Origin: Citrus sinensis | Lineage: Eukaryota > Streptophyta > Magnoliopsida > Sapindales > Rutaceae | NCBI RefSeq assembly: GCF_022201045.2 | Contig: NC_068558.1 | Coordinates: 17,327,501-17,391,500 of the forward strand | Length of the DNA: 64,000 nt | Reading direction: 5' to 3' | Shown: piece after piece, positions 25,732 through 38,466 of the stretch | How the letters are laid out: every line of letters starts with the position of its first letter | Numbering within the stretch: position 1 is the first letter of the stretch | Program-made: the position numbers and the translations under genes | Notes under the pieces: model-generated | Told to the model about the DNA's origin: nothing | Databases searched by the model: none | What the model saw: only the letters and a program-made list of their open reading frames with translations

Positions 25732-28700
25732 TCACAAAGTCCTTTCTATGAACTCCCAAATTCTCTCTTCCATATAAATTCTGTCCCTATGACGACGTGG
25801 CATGTGCCGTTCATCAGGGAAGATCAATATTTCATAAGGCTTTCTGGCTGCCACAAGTGCGTTGATAAGCCTTGCCGTGTGCCTAAAATGCACATTTTCG
25901 TCAATCATGCCATGCACCAGTAACAACTTCCCTTTCATCTTGTAAACGTGGTGCATCACAGAGCTGTACTCGTAACCAACAGGATCCTCAGAAGGCAATC
26001 CCATGTACTTCTCGGTGTAAAATGTGTCGTATCCATCCCAGGATGTAACAGGGGCACCGGATACAGCACACTGGAAGACATCTGGAAACCTAGCAAGAGT
26101 AATTGCTGAGAGATAACCACCGTAGCTCCAGCCATACAAACCAATATGGCCAACTTTTGCCAGCCCTTGTTTGATGAGCCATTCAGCTCCAGTCAGCTGA
26201 TCCTCAGCATCAATACGTCCACAATTGTGTTTGATAGAGGCTTCAAACTTCAAACCACGTCGAGCAGTTCCTCTGTTATCTAGCTGCAAACAGTGAGAAA
26301 AAGCAAAAAATATTCAATTGGTGAATATAACTTTTAACTATTTTACTTGTGCAGCAAATGAAATTCAAACAACACAAACAGAGAGGACGAATAAAAGTCT
26401 CATGAGTCAGCCGTATGACACTATCTGAAAAAGACTTAAGTTGACACCTAAAGTCATGCAGCCTCACTAGACATGTTCACAAATGCTCCATGTAGCAAAG
26501 GGTGCTTTCTCACATTTGTTCATTTAAAATCAGTGAGTAAATAAGAAGCAAGCAAAACGGTTTGCAATCAGAACATGGGCTAAGAAATCTTGATTATTGT
26601 GGATAACGGTATTTAGTTTAAGGTGTCTAGGGAGGAACACAAACCTTCCACACCAAAATGCCTTTGCTTCGTAGATATTGTGCTCTCATGTCAACAGTAT
26701 TTATCCAAGAATCACATACAAGCTGAACACATGGACCACCATAAACACTTATCAAGGTTTTGTATGGCGGAGGTCCATATCTTGATTCATCAGGTTTATA
26801 TAAAGCACCATAGAGCACAGTCCCATCATTTGCCTGTATCTGAACTATCTCTGGAGGCTCAAGTTGAAGCCTTTTTATTCTAGGAACAGTTAATGGCTGC
26901 TCATACAGAGGCAGCACTAGACTTCCATCTTGCAAAGAGCAAAGTAAAATCCTTGGGGGAGAATCAAGGGAATCATGAAAATCAACAAAATTGCGCATAT
27001 TATGATCAAGGACAGCAACGTGTTTTCCCTTCCCATTAGTTAGTTTCACTGGAGCCTCTAAAGTATGGTTCCAGTCTGGGTATAGTTTAGCACAATAAAG
27101 GTGTGACTCCAAAGGTCCATCTAGAGTTCCAGTGAAATACACTTGCCCCGAAGCCTCGTTAACACCAACAATTTGCTCAACCATCCAGTCACCTTCTGTG
27201 ATCGGTCCTAAGCAAGTGCCATTAATATCATGCAGATAAAGATGTCTAAATCCAGTTTTCTCACTAGCCCAGATAAATCCTCCAGAATATTTTGTGACAC
27301 CTTTATCTAGAGGTGTGAAACAGTCATGTAAATTAACCCATGAATCAAGTTCTTCCACCAATATAACTTTTCTTTGGCCTGTCTTGATATCAAACTTCAG
27401 TACCTTTAACTTGGTTTGAGACCTATTCAAAACCTGAGCTGTTAGAATATTACCATGCATCCAGTTGACTCTGGCCAAATATTCCTCGTCATAATTTTGA
27501 TCAGTTCCCCCACATTGAAGATCCATCCAACTGACAGGACCTCCAGCAGCAGAGACTACACCTAGGCGAACTTTGACATTTGACGCTCCAGCGAAGGGAT
27601 AAGCATGATCTTCCTGTGCCTCTGAACCAACTGAACTTTTACCTTGGTGCATAATTCTAAAACGGGGTATCTCAGAAGAATCAACTTGTGTAAAGGCAAT
27701 AAACTTGCTGTCAAGTGACCACCAATACCCAGTCTTCCGATCCATTTCCTCCTGCAATCAGCAAAATTCAGAAAGCTTAGTACTTAATACACAACCAAAG
27801 AGAAACAATTAATCACCCTTGATCATAATTTTTAATTGCTTTCATCTTCCTAAAAGCAGCAATCTATCTGCAAGCAGGAAGTCATAGCATCAATTTTAAA
27901 ATAAAAACTAATTAGAGCCCAGGAACAAATATATGGAAGGTAACTAGGTAAGAGATTCGAAGAGATCATCACCTGAGCTATATACTCTGCAAGGCCATGA
28001 GTCTGCAACACATGAAACGCTAGAGTCATATTCAAGACAACAGAATCATAAAATAATTATTATATGAGAACTTTAACTCATTTCATTCGCCAAAAGTCAT
28101 AGCATAGACATCCTTAGAAAATCATGAGCTATAAGATTTGAAATACATAAAGCCACAAGAGCTTTAACAAATTGGTGACTCGCACTTGGCAACCTTTTAT
28201 CCTGATCTTGCATAAATTTGGTACATAGGTTAAATTAATCAAAATCATATTTGAAGTTTTAATACAAGTTGATTACGTAGTTCCAGAAGACTCTGGGAGA
28301 ATGCAGCCACTAGAAGGCCATGGCCAACTACTCAAGCTTGAAATGTATTCTTCTTAGCTCTTATGGCTATGTGTTATAATTATTCAATAAAGACTAAAGG
28401 GTATGAAGCACACATTGTACTTGGACCAGCCAATAAAAATCCGCCAGATTTAAAATTTGGAAAACTGATTAATTGAGATAATACAGATTGGTCAAATTAT
28501 TAAAACGCATACATAGAGATTATCCTCTAATCTCTTTAAGACCGCAGATATTCCCCCTTGCAATTACTGATAAATTGGCACTTACCACCGTGTTTCCGTT
28601 AGCACCGTGTGTTAACTGTCTCTGTTCATTGATCAAGAGATTCAGCACATGCAACTCACAATCTCTAACAAAAGCAATCATAGTACCATCTGAGGACAGA

Positions 28701-29450
28701 TGTGGATCAATGACTGGTGAGCACGATGAACTTGATAGCTTCAGCTCTGGTTTCGAACAAGAAAGATCCTGAAAATAAATCTGTGCAAAAAAAAAGGAAA
28801 CAGAATCATCATGGTAACTGGATAACATATAACATTTGTGGCAATAACACGGGGGATGCAAACAATTGATTTCGAAGTTAAATGCTAACATATAGAAATT
28901 TACCTCATGAAAGGGTTCTACAAAACTAAAATAGTAATGTAAAAAATGACTGTCGTAAAGCAGTGATTCAACAATTATTACAATATAATGGATTTGAACT
29001 AACCCCATCAGGCAAAGGAACCATGATTATTTTCTTCTTCGAGCTGGTCTTCACCCATTCATATCGCGTAACTCCCAACCCACGCTCCCTTAACCTTTCC
29101 CTCCTTAATTTCTCTTCTGGTGATATATTATTCTCGTCAAGCCCACCATCTGGAGGGCTAAAAACCAATTCTTGCTTGCAAGTCTTGGGATCAAAAGAAA
29201 AGACCTTCCTACTCAAGGAGTGATCTGGACTTAACAAGTAAGTTATTAGATTATCATCAGGACTAAAACCAATTGAAGTTGGCGCGACATATCCGGGCAA
29301 TGGCGATTGTACTATCTCTTCGAGAGAGAAGAGAACACAGTCATCAATAGTTTGTGGGGCGGTGTTGTCCGTCAAAGGCATATCGCAAGAAGAAGGTGAT
29401 CTTAATCGCTTCAAACTCCTCTTTTCCTCACTCTCATCAACTGATTGCAT
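25732..29450 (-). CDS. dipeptidyl-peptidase IV-like serine peptidase (prolyl oligopeptidase family S9)
   Basis: Five coding exons, 29450-29004, 28780-28586, 28002-27973, 27751-26645 and 26283-25732, all join in phase 0 at GT-AG sites to give 776 residues. The N-terminal two thirds form the beta-propeller. The C-terminal alpha/beta-hydrolase carries the triad Ser646 (GWSYGG), Asp721 (MIDENVHF) and His753 (DERH). The Glu-Glu pair 225-226, in a context like DPP IV/8/9, should anchor the free N-terminus of substrates cleaved after proline. No signal peptide or membrane anchor is seen, suggesting a cytosolic, DPP8/9-like enzyme. It resembles Arabidopsis At5g24260. The start at 29450 was chosen because it directly follows a probable leader-intron acceptor; an in-frame start at 29516 would need the open frame to continue through that acceptor and is less likely. 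Confidence 0.95.
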
Positions 29451-29850
29451 TACAGATGAACCCACTAACTGGTATTGACCAAAATCACAACCCAATACAA
29501 ACCTAATACATGCCACAACAACAGCAAAGTGAAAAAATATATTTGCTCATATAAACCAATACGAATACATACACCAAACCAATAAAGATGTTATATTTTG
29601 TGTAGTTAATAGTGCATAAATCAAGAATCTAATACAATACTAAATAAGGCTGCATTCTAACACATACATTTTATTTCATTTTCCCACAATTTCTCAGCCA
29701 GCAAACTCCAAAAGTTAACTTCAAAGTCAAAATTATCCATGAATAACACTAGAACTAATACAAAAATTTAATTACCAGCTAAGAATTAACTCCAGAAATC
29801 AGTTCCTGGACAAAGTTCTTGAAAACAAAATCCATTGGATCCTGTCAGAG
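29451..29850 (-). promoter_or_regulatory. 5' leader of the DPP-like gene: intron and upstream ORF
   Basis: A donor (agctg/gtaatt, at 29775-29776) and an acceptor (taccag/ttagtggg, at 29468-29469) suggest a 307-bp leader intron. Upstream of the donor, an 18-codon open frame (29835-29779, minus) begins MDFVFKNFVQ and ends at a TAG a few bases before the splice. If transcribed, it would end about 20 bases before the main start codon in the spliced message. All inferred from the sequence. Confidence 0.45.
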
Positions 29851-30109
29851 CAACAAATTCAAACAAATTTCAGCTTTCGAATAAAGCAGATTGAAAAAGA
29901 TAGAAATTCTATATATGTTTTTTTTTTTCTTGATAAAGGGTATGTGGATTCGAATATCACCTGCTCAAGAATTTGATTAGGTAACTCTAAAGTTAAGAAA
30001 AAAAATTAAATTAAAAAAGTATACATATTTGATACAGCTTATAGATTTGGATTCCTGGGATAATCTATTTCTGTATTAAGAATCAGAATCGGAATCAGAT
30101 TCTATGGAT

Positions 30110-30577
30110 CGAATCTAATGGAAGTGAAGTACTCTGTTTTTGTTGTTTATTTTGCTGTGGAAACCGGAAAGTATGGGAAGAAAACTGGGGGCTTGTGTTT
30201 GCGTCATTTTATACATAATCTGTTGAATGTAGAGGCTGTCATCGTTGCACGCGCGAGTAACTCGCGTGAAGCTGGAGTGCTACATGTCTTGATGTTACTC
30301 TTGCCTACTCAGCTAATCGGGTCATCTTGCGTGTGGCTATCATTGTTGTTTCCACTTATGTTCAGGTGTGCACGTGGCCTGGATACTTATTGATTGATCT
30401 GTCCTACACATTTAATTATGGTTATTATTTTTTTTAATATTAATTATAATTTTTTTTAATGGAATATTAATTATAATTAGTTTCTTACCTGATCAATAAT
30501 ACTTTGAATTGTATTTAGTCTATCCAATCATTTTGAATACTTTTGGAATAAAAAATTTAGGATGTATATCATTATTT
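30110..30577. other. upstream region of the DPP-like gene
   Basis: Probably promoter. It contains a 91-codon plus-strand frame with no recognisable protein features, which I do not count as a gene. Confidence 0.4.
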
Positions 30578-30587
30578 TTTGTTATTA

Positions 30588-30772
30588 GAGTAATGCTACA
30601 CATCTCAAATTTTACACATCTCAAAAAATTATCTCAAATGATGTATCATTAATTGAGTAATTGGTGAGATAATACAATTAATTCACTTAAATAATTATCA
30701 ACCACTCAATTAATGATACATCATTTGGAATAACTTTTTGGGATAAAAAATTTGAAATGTGTAACATTACTG
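30588..30772. mobile_element. Mutator-like MITE, 185 bp hairpin
   Basis: The ends gagtaatgctacacatctca and its near-inverse (tttgaaatgtgtaacattact) form arms of about 80 bp that fold on each other almost completely. The central phrase aatgatgtatcattaattga also pairs with its complement. The flanks tttgttatta (30578-30587) and tttgttacta (30773-30782) look like a target duplication with one mismatch. Termini resemble those of the element at 53918. Confidence 0.78.
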
Positions 30773-30814
30773 TTTGTTACTACGTTTACTAAATTATGTT
30801 GCACACATCCTATC

Positions 30815-30985
30815 TTTGTAATTAGGGTGTTATTAAATTACATTATAATATAATTTACATTAACTTAAAAAGGATAATTAGTGACCTAAAAGTAATTTAG
30901 TTTATTTTATTTTTAGGTCACTAATTACAACTTATTGATTGATGTAAGTTACATCATAATATAACTTAATAAGGTTCTCGTAAAT
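30815..30985. mobile_element. fold-back repeat with gatgtaagttacat motif
   Basis: The two halves (ttattaaattacattataatataat ... ggataattagtgacctaaaa and the reverse-oriented ttttaggtcactaattac ... taagttacatcataatataactt) are inverted copies around a short centre. The same palindromic phrase recurs near 39001-39160 and 39820-39980. No clear target duplication was seen. Confidence 0.5.
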
Positions 30986-30989
30986 AACA

Positions 30990-32864
30990 ATTTGGATGGC
31001 TGCTTATGATATGAAAATAAAATTTATGGTTCATTTAATTTTATTTCTAATAAAGTATTTAAATTATTTTTATAAAGTGTTTGAATACCATCAAATATGT
31101 CTATCAAGACCTAAAACTCAACCAATGCTTGCTAAGATCTGCTTCAATGTATCCAAGTTAAAATCAAGTTCAGAAATATGGTTCATATATGTGAAGACTT
31201 GAAATTCGATCTAATATCTTTTTAGAATTATCTCTATGTATTAAAGTTTAACACATAAATCTAAAACTAAATAAAATAATATATATATATGAATAGACTT
31301 AAACTTTTGAACTGAAGAATGAAATAAGTGTCCACTAACTCAAGTAAAGAATTGCGGTAGATCGCACAACAGTTTTAACATTAAAACAAATCAATTTTAA
31401 GAATTTCACTTCACCTCTACGAATATCAAGAATTAGTTTACTAACCCACAATATTATTATATTTAATAACTTTTTTTAATATGCATTTCAAAAGAATTTT
31501 TCTAAAAAGAATATTTATAATTTTTTTTGAAGTTCGAACACTTTTTATGTTTAAACACAATTTTTATAAAATATTAAAACATGAAGTTCTCTATTTTCCC
31601 GTAAATGATTAAAATAATAACAATGATGGGTATCGTAAGAGTTCTTCAACTGCAGGTCATTTTCATTTAAAAAAAAAAAAAAACCTGCAAGTCAATTTCT
31701 TTATGTTCGCGATGGCTCAATCGCACTAAAGGCGCGCGGGTTTCGAACACGCGTCAATTTTTAGCAAAACTCACTTACTATTTATGTGAAAATAAAAGAA
31801 AAAATTCAATTAGCAGAATCATTCTTATCATTGAGAAATATATATATATAAAACAAGTAAAGACAAATGAAGAGAATGCTCGGTGACACTGAGAGGCAAC
31901 CATTGTTGGCTATGCTGATTCACTCTCCGAACGCCACGTGTCACGCATCTCTTGTGTCAACGAGAGTAACATGGCTTTTGGGCCTTTGGCAGGGTCATCA
32001 TCCTATCGTCTAGGTGTTTTTGTTTAATGTGCACACGAGCAGGAACTAATTGACCACTTAGAGACTGCCACGTACATGACTACTTCACTGTCAAACTTGG
32101 GCCTCTCAGTTTGAACGATTGCTTTGCTTGCTCCAGTCCATGGCTCATTTTGTCACCAATCCAATTGGATAATTATGAACATAAACAATTGTTTTTTCGG
32201 GAACTTGATTTGGTACAACTTTTAGTAAAACAAAGTAATCGAATTCCTTAAGATAATGACATTGAAACTGAAGAATCAAAAAGGCATATATGATAATGGG
32301 AGGCGAATGCTTACACCTATAAATTACCCAAGCCAATCTTTCAAGATTAGGATGCCTTTCCGGAAAGCCACGTTATCAAAGGGCTATTCTTCTAACACTC
32401 ACCCATTTTTCTGCACCTAATCAACTTGAGTTTCCCCCAAAACAAACTATACAAAAATTTTTTCTAGCAGCATAGTTTGCCCAAAATCACAGAGGGAGAA
32501 AAAAAAAATCCATTTATTAAACAAACAAGGATTGAACTACAAATATACCTCTTCTTGGTACCTTATCAAAATGGAAATTTCTCATGCTATGACCAGATTA
32601 ACCTAAACAAATCTTGCCAGTTGATTTGTACCGGCCACTTGTTATGAGAACGAATAAAGGTTGCTAAACAGGGCAGCTGGGCGAACACATCTTGCCAGTT
32701 GGTTATGCTTGAGGGCGCCGTAAACTTGAGTTCTAAGCTGGATTTTCTGTTGCCCCTGTATAAAAAATCAAGCAAAGTTGAAAGCCAAAGGTCTCCTGTA
32801 GCAATGTCATTGATAATGCCACCGAGGAGCAAGGAGGTTGATGCCCGGTAGATTTGTTATGAGC
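30990..32864. other. intergenic DNA and CBL4 3' flank
   Basis: AT-rich with no supported gene. A moderately GC-rich patch lies at about 31880-32110. Sequence just below 32865 is probably the CBL4 3' untranslated region. An 81-codon minus frame at 32832-32587 has no recognisable features. Confidence 0.45.
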
Positions 32865-35195
32865 CTACATTTCTGAGTCTTCAACTTCAGAACTTAAAAC
32901 AAAGCTGGGAAATGCCAAGGTTATATCCCTGTAAAACAGAAATGGCTCCTTAAGATTAATCCTAGGTAAGCAAGTTTTCAAAGAAATGGCCTAAAAGCAA
33001 TAAAATTCCGTCACAAGAATTTGGTAAATCACCAAACCACATTTGAAATTATTCATGTTCAAACTTATGATTTCTAGTGTGCTGGAGAGTGTATAATTTT
33101 AATTTTTAATAAGTGAACAGATGCACAAGCGATGTAATACTCACTTTAAATATGGAAGAGTCATGTTCTTTATCAGAGATGGATTCTTCTTCACAAACTC
33201 TTTCCACTCTTCTGGGTCAATTTTTCCATCACCATTTGTATCAGCATCACTGAAGCTCTGTGTAATGCACAAAAAAATTCAGAAATTTTGGGCCAAATAA
33301 TCACGAAAGAGCATAATTTATAAGTTTGAGTTATCTGCACCTTATCCACAATAGTTTCGATCACATCATCTGAAAGTATAAGATCCGATTCATGCAGAAG
33401 TGCCAAAACCATCTCCTTTAACTGTCAGGTGCTATCAAATTATAAGCATATTTTGCTGAATGCACATTTCGAGATGCATTGGAGCACCCCTAACAAACTA
33501 TTATAAAAGATCTTGAAATATGCTGGAGAAAAACATAATCAAAGTAATTGCAACACTTACCTCCTCCCGCTCAATAAACCCAGTTTGTCTTAAATCATAC
33601 AATCTGAAAGCAACTGGAAAAAGATTTTTGCCAACTTAGTAGATAATAATGCACTCAGTGGCAACAAAAGCATGGTAATATTATAAGCAGAAATATGTGT
33701 AAGGATTCTATTGAGAGAAATTGATCTTACAAGCAATTTTGTCCTCCACAAGTGCATGAGGATGGAAGACACCCAATGATCGAACAAATTCCCCAAACTC
33801 GATAACCCCATTGCGTTTCAAGTCAAAAAGATCGAAAATCTACAATATTGCCAAACAATAAAGTAACTTAGAAACAGAAGTAACGCCAGGGAAGAACATG
33901 GCAGCATTTATAATGCTAAAATTACAACATGGTCTTCAAGTCATAGAACTAGAATTTTATAACATCTTATAACAGAGGGAACAACTTAGAATCATCACAT
34001 TATGGTTACAACTACTTTTGGAGTTCTGATTATAAGTCATCAGCTCAATACGATACATCTAACCGGCTGAAACATGAAAAGTGACAAAAATACATCTAAT
34101 TGCATGCCTGCCAAGCCAGCAAATGAAAATCAATATTAGGAGCCAGCACTACTCACTCTGTCAGCGAAGAGATTCTTCTTATTTTTGTTCCTAAAGAGGG
34201 CAAGTTGGAATTCTTCCTGCTCCGAGAATAGCATAGAGTTAGCTAGTCTTAAAAGATGAACTCATTAAAATGTCACAATAATTGTATATTACATTATAAT
34301 AAGTTAAAATCATGTCACGTCCAATAACCATCAAGCTATCAAAACTAACAGAGGTGAATTTATACTTCAGTTCAAAACCAACAATAGGAAATATACCTTG
34401 TGAATAATCCCATCATCAAAAATTGAACTGCTTAATTTCTTAAAAAGCTCATATAAGGCTTCTACTTCACAAACAGTAACTGCAAAAATGAGAAACATGA
34501 CGTTATTTCCAATAATGAGTGTAATTAAAAATCCGTAGCTGATTCTAAACAATAGATGTCCAGGTTCATCTTTAGCAGTATACTAACAACTGAAAGTGGA
34601 CAAGCTAAACACTATTAGGTTTCACTACTTAAAATATTATTAACCCAGGTTCTACATTAACTACGATGCTGATGACTTTGGGACTATTTCTAATAAACAT
34701 CCACATCATTCATAAACTCAATCATCCCCAACTAGGGCATTCCAGAGCCTGCAAAACCATAAATATGCTCACAAACATCCATTACGTCACATGTTCTAGA
34801 AAACTTTAAGTTTGTTATTTTCCCACAGGAAAATCGAATCTTGAACATATTCCATTATCCAAGAAATTCTATTCACTATTTTACTTTTAGAGATTTATTT
34901 CAAGGTGCAGGTGTTTTGATCCATGCCATTCTAACTTTCAGAAAATAAATTCCTTATTATCACTTTAAAAGCACAAAACAATGGATTCCTAGAGACAGAC
35001 AATGAAAATTGTGACATGGATCCATAAGCAACACAAATGCAAGATAAATGATTAAGCACAGATAAAATAAGTATAAATAGTAGCAGGAATTGTACAGGAG
35101 CAGGATGATGACTGACAAGGTGTTTCAGCAGCAAGAACAGTAGGCTCCTCGTAGCCTGGTGTTTGTTTAGTTTTCTTTGTCAAGACGCAACCCAT
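32865..35195 (-). CDS. CBL4: calcineurin B-like calcium sensor, CBL4/SOS3 type
   Basis: Eight coding exons join in frame to give 213 residues: 35195-35117, 34479-34397, 34216-34157, 33839-33731, 33613-33561, 33421-33341, 33257-33145 and 32928-32865. The N-terminus MGC supplies Gly2 for myristoylation and Cys3 for likely acylation, so the sensor should dock to membranes. Four EF-hand units follow. The first (about 33-56) is degenerate, as in all CBLs. The fourth has a canonical loop at 161-172 (Asp161, Asn163, Asp165, Glu172). The C-terminal FPSF motif at 199-202 contains Ser201, the site that partner CIPK kinases phosphorylate in this family. Phrases such as [10 protein letters not shown] and [16 protein letters not shown] match SOS3 better than CBL1/2/3/10. 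Known role: CBL4 with CIPK24 activates the plasma-membrane Na+/H+ exchanger. CBL5 and CBL8 are the nearest alternatives; gene order favours CBL4. Confidence 0.95.
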
Positions 35196-37990
35196 GAGAA
35201 GAGAGCATAAATCAACGATAAAACATTATGACAATCAACAGTACCTGAAAAGCTCCTCCTGCCAGTATCAAAGAGAAATGTATACTCTGTCGGCAATAGT
35301 TTACTTCACACAACTGGTTCTCAAAATATCACAAAAGCATTTTATGTACATCCCACAATAGTGTTTGGTGTTTATGTTATTAAAGAAAGTAGTAGATGAG
35401 CTAATTCATGACCGCTGCCTTGATGTCTGATAAAAATTTTAAACGTTGAGACCAAAGCAACACAATGGGCAAGATCAACCTGATTGTTGTAGGGAATGAT
35501 CTTGGTAAATGCTTCAATGTTACATGACACATAATTTCAGACCTACTGCTTACCCATATGATATATCAATGAATTCAAGAAAGCAAATGTATATTGAAGT
35601 CAAGTGGATAAAGCCCAGGACTAATAACTACACAAACATATATAAGTAATGATGACTAAAAGCATCGACTATATTTGAATGATTAAACTAGCAAATGAAT
35701 GATTAGTATGATCATGCAGTCCTACATGTCAATAATGTTTCAATGGACTAACCGCAATTCATGACCTTGTTACAAATATACACTAGTTCACTCAGTAGCT
35801 GCAATTCACACGGCATGGAGATGAAGGGGCCAAGGCTGGGGAACAACCTTTTTCTTTTGGTCAAAGCTATACAAGAACTAAAGACTAATTAGAGGTAAAG
35901 AAACGATTGCATCCAGAATTTCAGCTCTAGCACAAGCAATTTGCATCCCACATAAACACTCTAAAGGTCAATAGGACATCCAGTTCTGATGATAACAAAA
36001 CTTCTACAATATAATGTGAAGACGGCTCGGTTAGCCTTCCGAAATAACCTGCTTGAATTATACTAATCCACTCATCTAAATAGACATGTGAATAAATTAC
36101 TCATTTTAAGAAGAAAAGACACCAAGAAAGGGAGTGCAATATACAGTAAAACATCTCTATATTCATATTGTTAGGACCAACTAATTTTATTATTATAAGG
36201 AGGTTAGAACTTAGGGTTTAGTTCAAAAATTATTATTTTGACTTGGTTATTTTTAGTGTAAGTAATATAGAGGTAAATACATTAATTATTAATTAATAGA
36301 GCATGTCAATTTCATTAAGCTCTAAACACATTTGAAAAGTTAGAAATATTTTGGTTTCAAAAAGTGTTCATATTAGTGAGTTATTATGTACCTACAAGTT
36401 AAAAAATGTGATAACTCTAAAGAATAAATCATTATCTCAAACAACTGTAGAAGAAATATTTTATTTCATGTTAAACCTTTAACGTAACGTATAAATTTTT
36501 GTAATATGCAAAAATTTTTGTAATATGCAAATAATTATTACTATGTGAAGGCAAGTTACTTATGACAGAATCTAGAAAACTTATTATTATGTGGAATTCA
36601 TTCTTATTTACAATTAGCTCAAATTGGAACTAGAATTTGTTATCACTTCGTGGAGATTATGCTTAAAACCACTTGCAATTAATCAACTATGGCCTTGGGC
36701 CTCCAGTTACACCACACATCCAGTAGGACCATCCAACAAATTAATCAGCAACTTGAAAGTTGTGTTTCGTATTCAAAGGCATAAATACAAAGAAGTGGTG
36801 GAAAATGCAGAAAGTTCCAACATTGAAGAATTTGAAAATAATTAAAACCCTAATACCAACAAAGCCTTATGCAAGCAGATCGACCATCAGTGATTAATCC
36901 AAAAAATATTTGATACTCAAGGGCTGAAGCTGCCAGTCAAGCTCAAGATCCAATCAATTGCAATAAAAAATTCCATCAACCCCCAACCACAAAATTTTTT
37001 TAAAAAAAAAAAAACTTAACAATGAAAAGATCAATTTAATAGAGACCAAATTTGAGTCCATCCTGTAATTTAATAACACAAGTGGTAAAGTTTAAGGATC
37101 CTTTCTTACGTCATCAAAATTTGAAGCTTATACCACCAAAATCGAGTGATGATACCGTAATCCAGAAAGGGCCAAACCAAGATTGTCAAAGGTCAATCCA
37201 ATAAAGATGGCTTCTAAGACATTAACATCAACAAACTTTTTCCAGCACAAAATTACATTTTTGGGTGGACCACAGACCTATGACAACTGTATGGCTTAGT
37301 CAAAATGATCTAGTCACATTTATTGACACAGCAGCGCATTTCTATTTTCTTTCCCCTTGCCCTTGGTTTCTCACCAACCAAACACAATTACACATAACCT
37401 TGGTCAAAATGTAACTATTTGATGCATATCCTCAAGAAAAATTGCTTTAAATACAAATTCAACAAGATATCTGTTAAACATTGTTATTTGTAGTCAACTA
37501 AAATTTCATCATTAACAACAGCAATCACTCATTATCAAAATATTAGAGATAGGATCGAAATGAAATATTTCTGACCTTTGAAAGTATACAGAAACATAAA
37601 AACCCATCTCCCCAGTTTGGTTACCAAGAAAATACCAACCCTTTCTATTAAAAACTTAGAATTTTGAGTTCTTGAGATGCAAAAACGTCTCCTTTCTTTC
37701 CCCAAACTTTCTCAGTCATCAAAAAAGAAAATTTGACGCGACCCCACGTAAAGGAAAAGGCAAAAACAATAAACTTTCATAGTTGGCAAGATTTAAAAAA
37801 GAAAAAAAAAACTCACTTTCATCAGCAACACAAATGCTAACTCAACGGCAAAGAAGACAATGCAAGAAAGGGAAAGAAATATGATCAACATTAAGCACTA
37901 CAACGGTGTGCCAAAAGTAAAGAAAGAACTCACCTGATAGCCGAAAGCTTGTCTGTATAACTTCTTCTTCTTCTTGTGGTTTGTACATAT
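35196..37990 (-). other. 5' leader of CBL4 with a long probable intron
   Basis: A donor in gctatcag/gtgagtt at about 37934, preceded on the minus strand by a GAA-rich leader segment, points to a non-coding first exon at roughly 37935-37990. The acceptor is probably tactggcag/gaggag near 35270, giving a leader intron of about 2.6 kb. The interval holds no open frame worth calling. Confidence 0.5.
36147..36600. mobile_element. possible decayed transposon in the CBL4 leader intron
   Basis: The sequence cagtaaaacatctctatatt followed by attgttaggaccaac resembles the end of a dispersed plant repeat whose termini read roughly cagtaaaacctctat. The opposite end could not be found, so boundaries are uncertain. 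Confidence 0.3.
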
Positions 37991-38466
37991 GAGATAGAGT
38001 TTTCTGCTGTTTGTTTGTATTCAGAGCTATTATTAGAATTCAACGTTAAAATCGATTTTGGCTTTGGTCTATTTATAACGGCACCGTGTTTGGCTTTTGC
38101 TTTCGGGGCTCGTTTGGTTGTTGGATTAAAACTCCTCCTTGTATTAAATTTTTATAAATCCACGTTTGGTAGATAAAAAATTACAGTAAGATTGTATTAA
38201 TAGCCCAAGCTAACGCGGTTACGCGGCAACTGCCGCTCGCTTTTTTTTTCCCCATTTGCTTTTGACTTTTGATCTTTCTTGTTCAGTCGTCACCGCTGTC
38301 CCCACCGTATCTGCCGTGTACACCCCTTTATGCGTACCATTTATTTTCCCTTTTTTGGTAAATACAATGGAATAATTTGTCGAAATTCTCTTTTTACAAC
38401 TCAGATCCTTTCTAGATACAAAAATAATTTTATTTAAAATTAAATATTTATTGACCGTATTTTTTA

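Noticed and set aside
30118..30393. 91-codon ORF upstream of the DPP-like gene
   Set aside because: No recognisable features, and it lies in the probable promoter of the opposite-strand gene.
32587..32832. 81-codon minus-strand ORF after CBL4
   Set aside because: Directly downstream of the CBL4 stop and unlike any family I recognise; probably 3' untranslated sequence.
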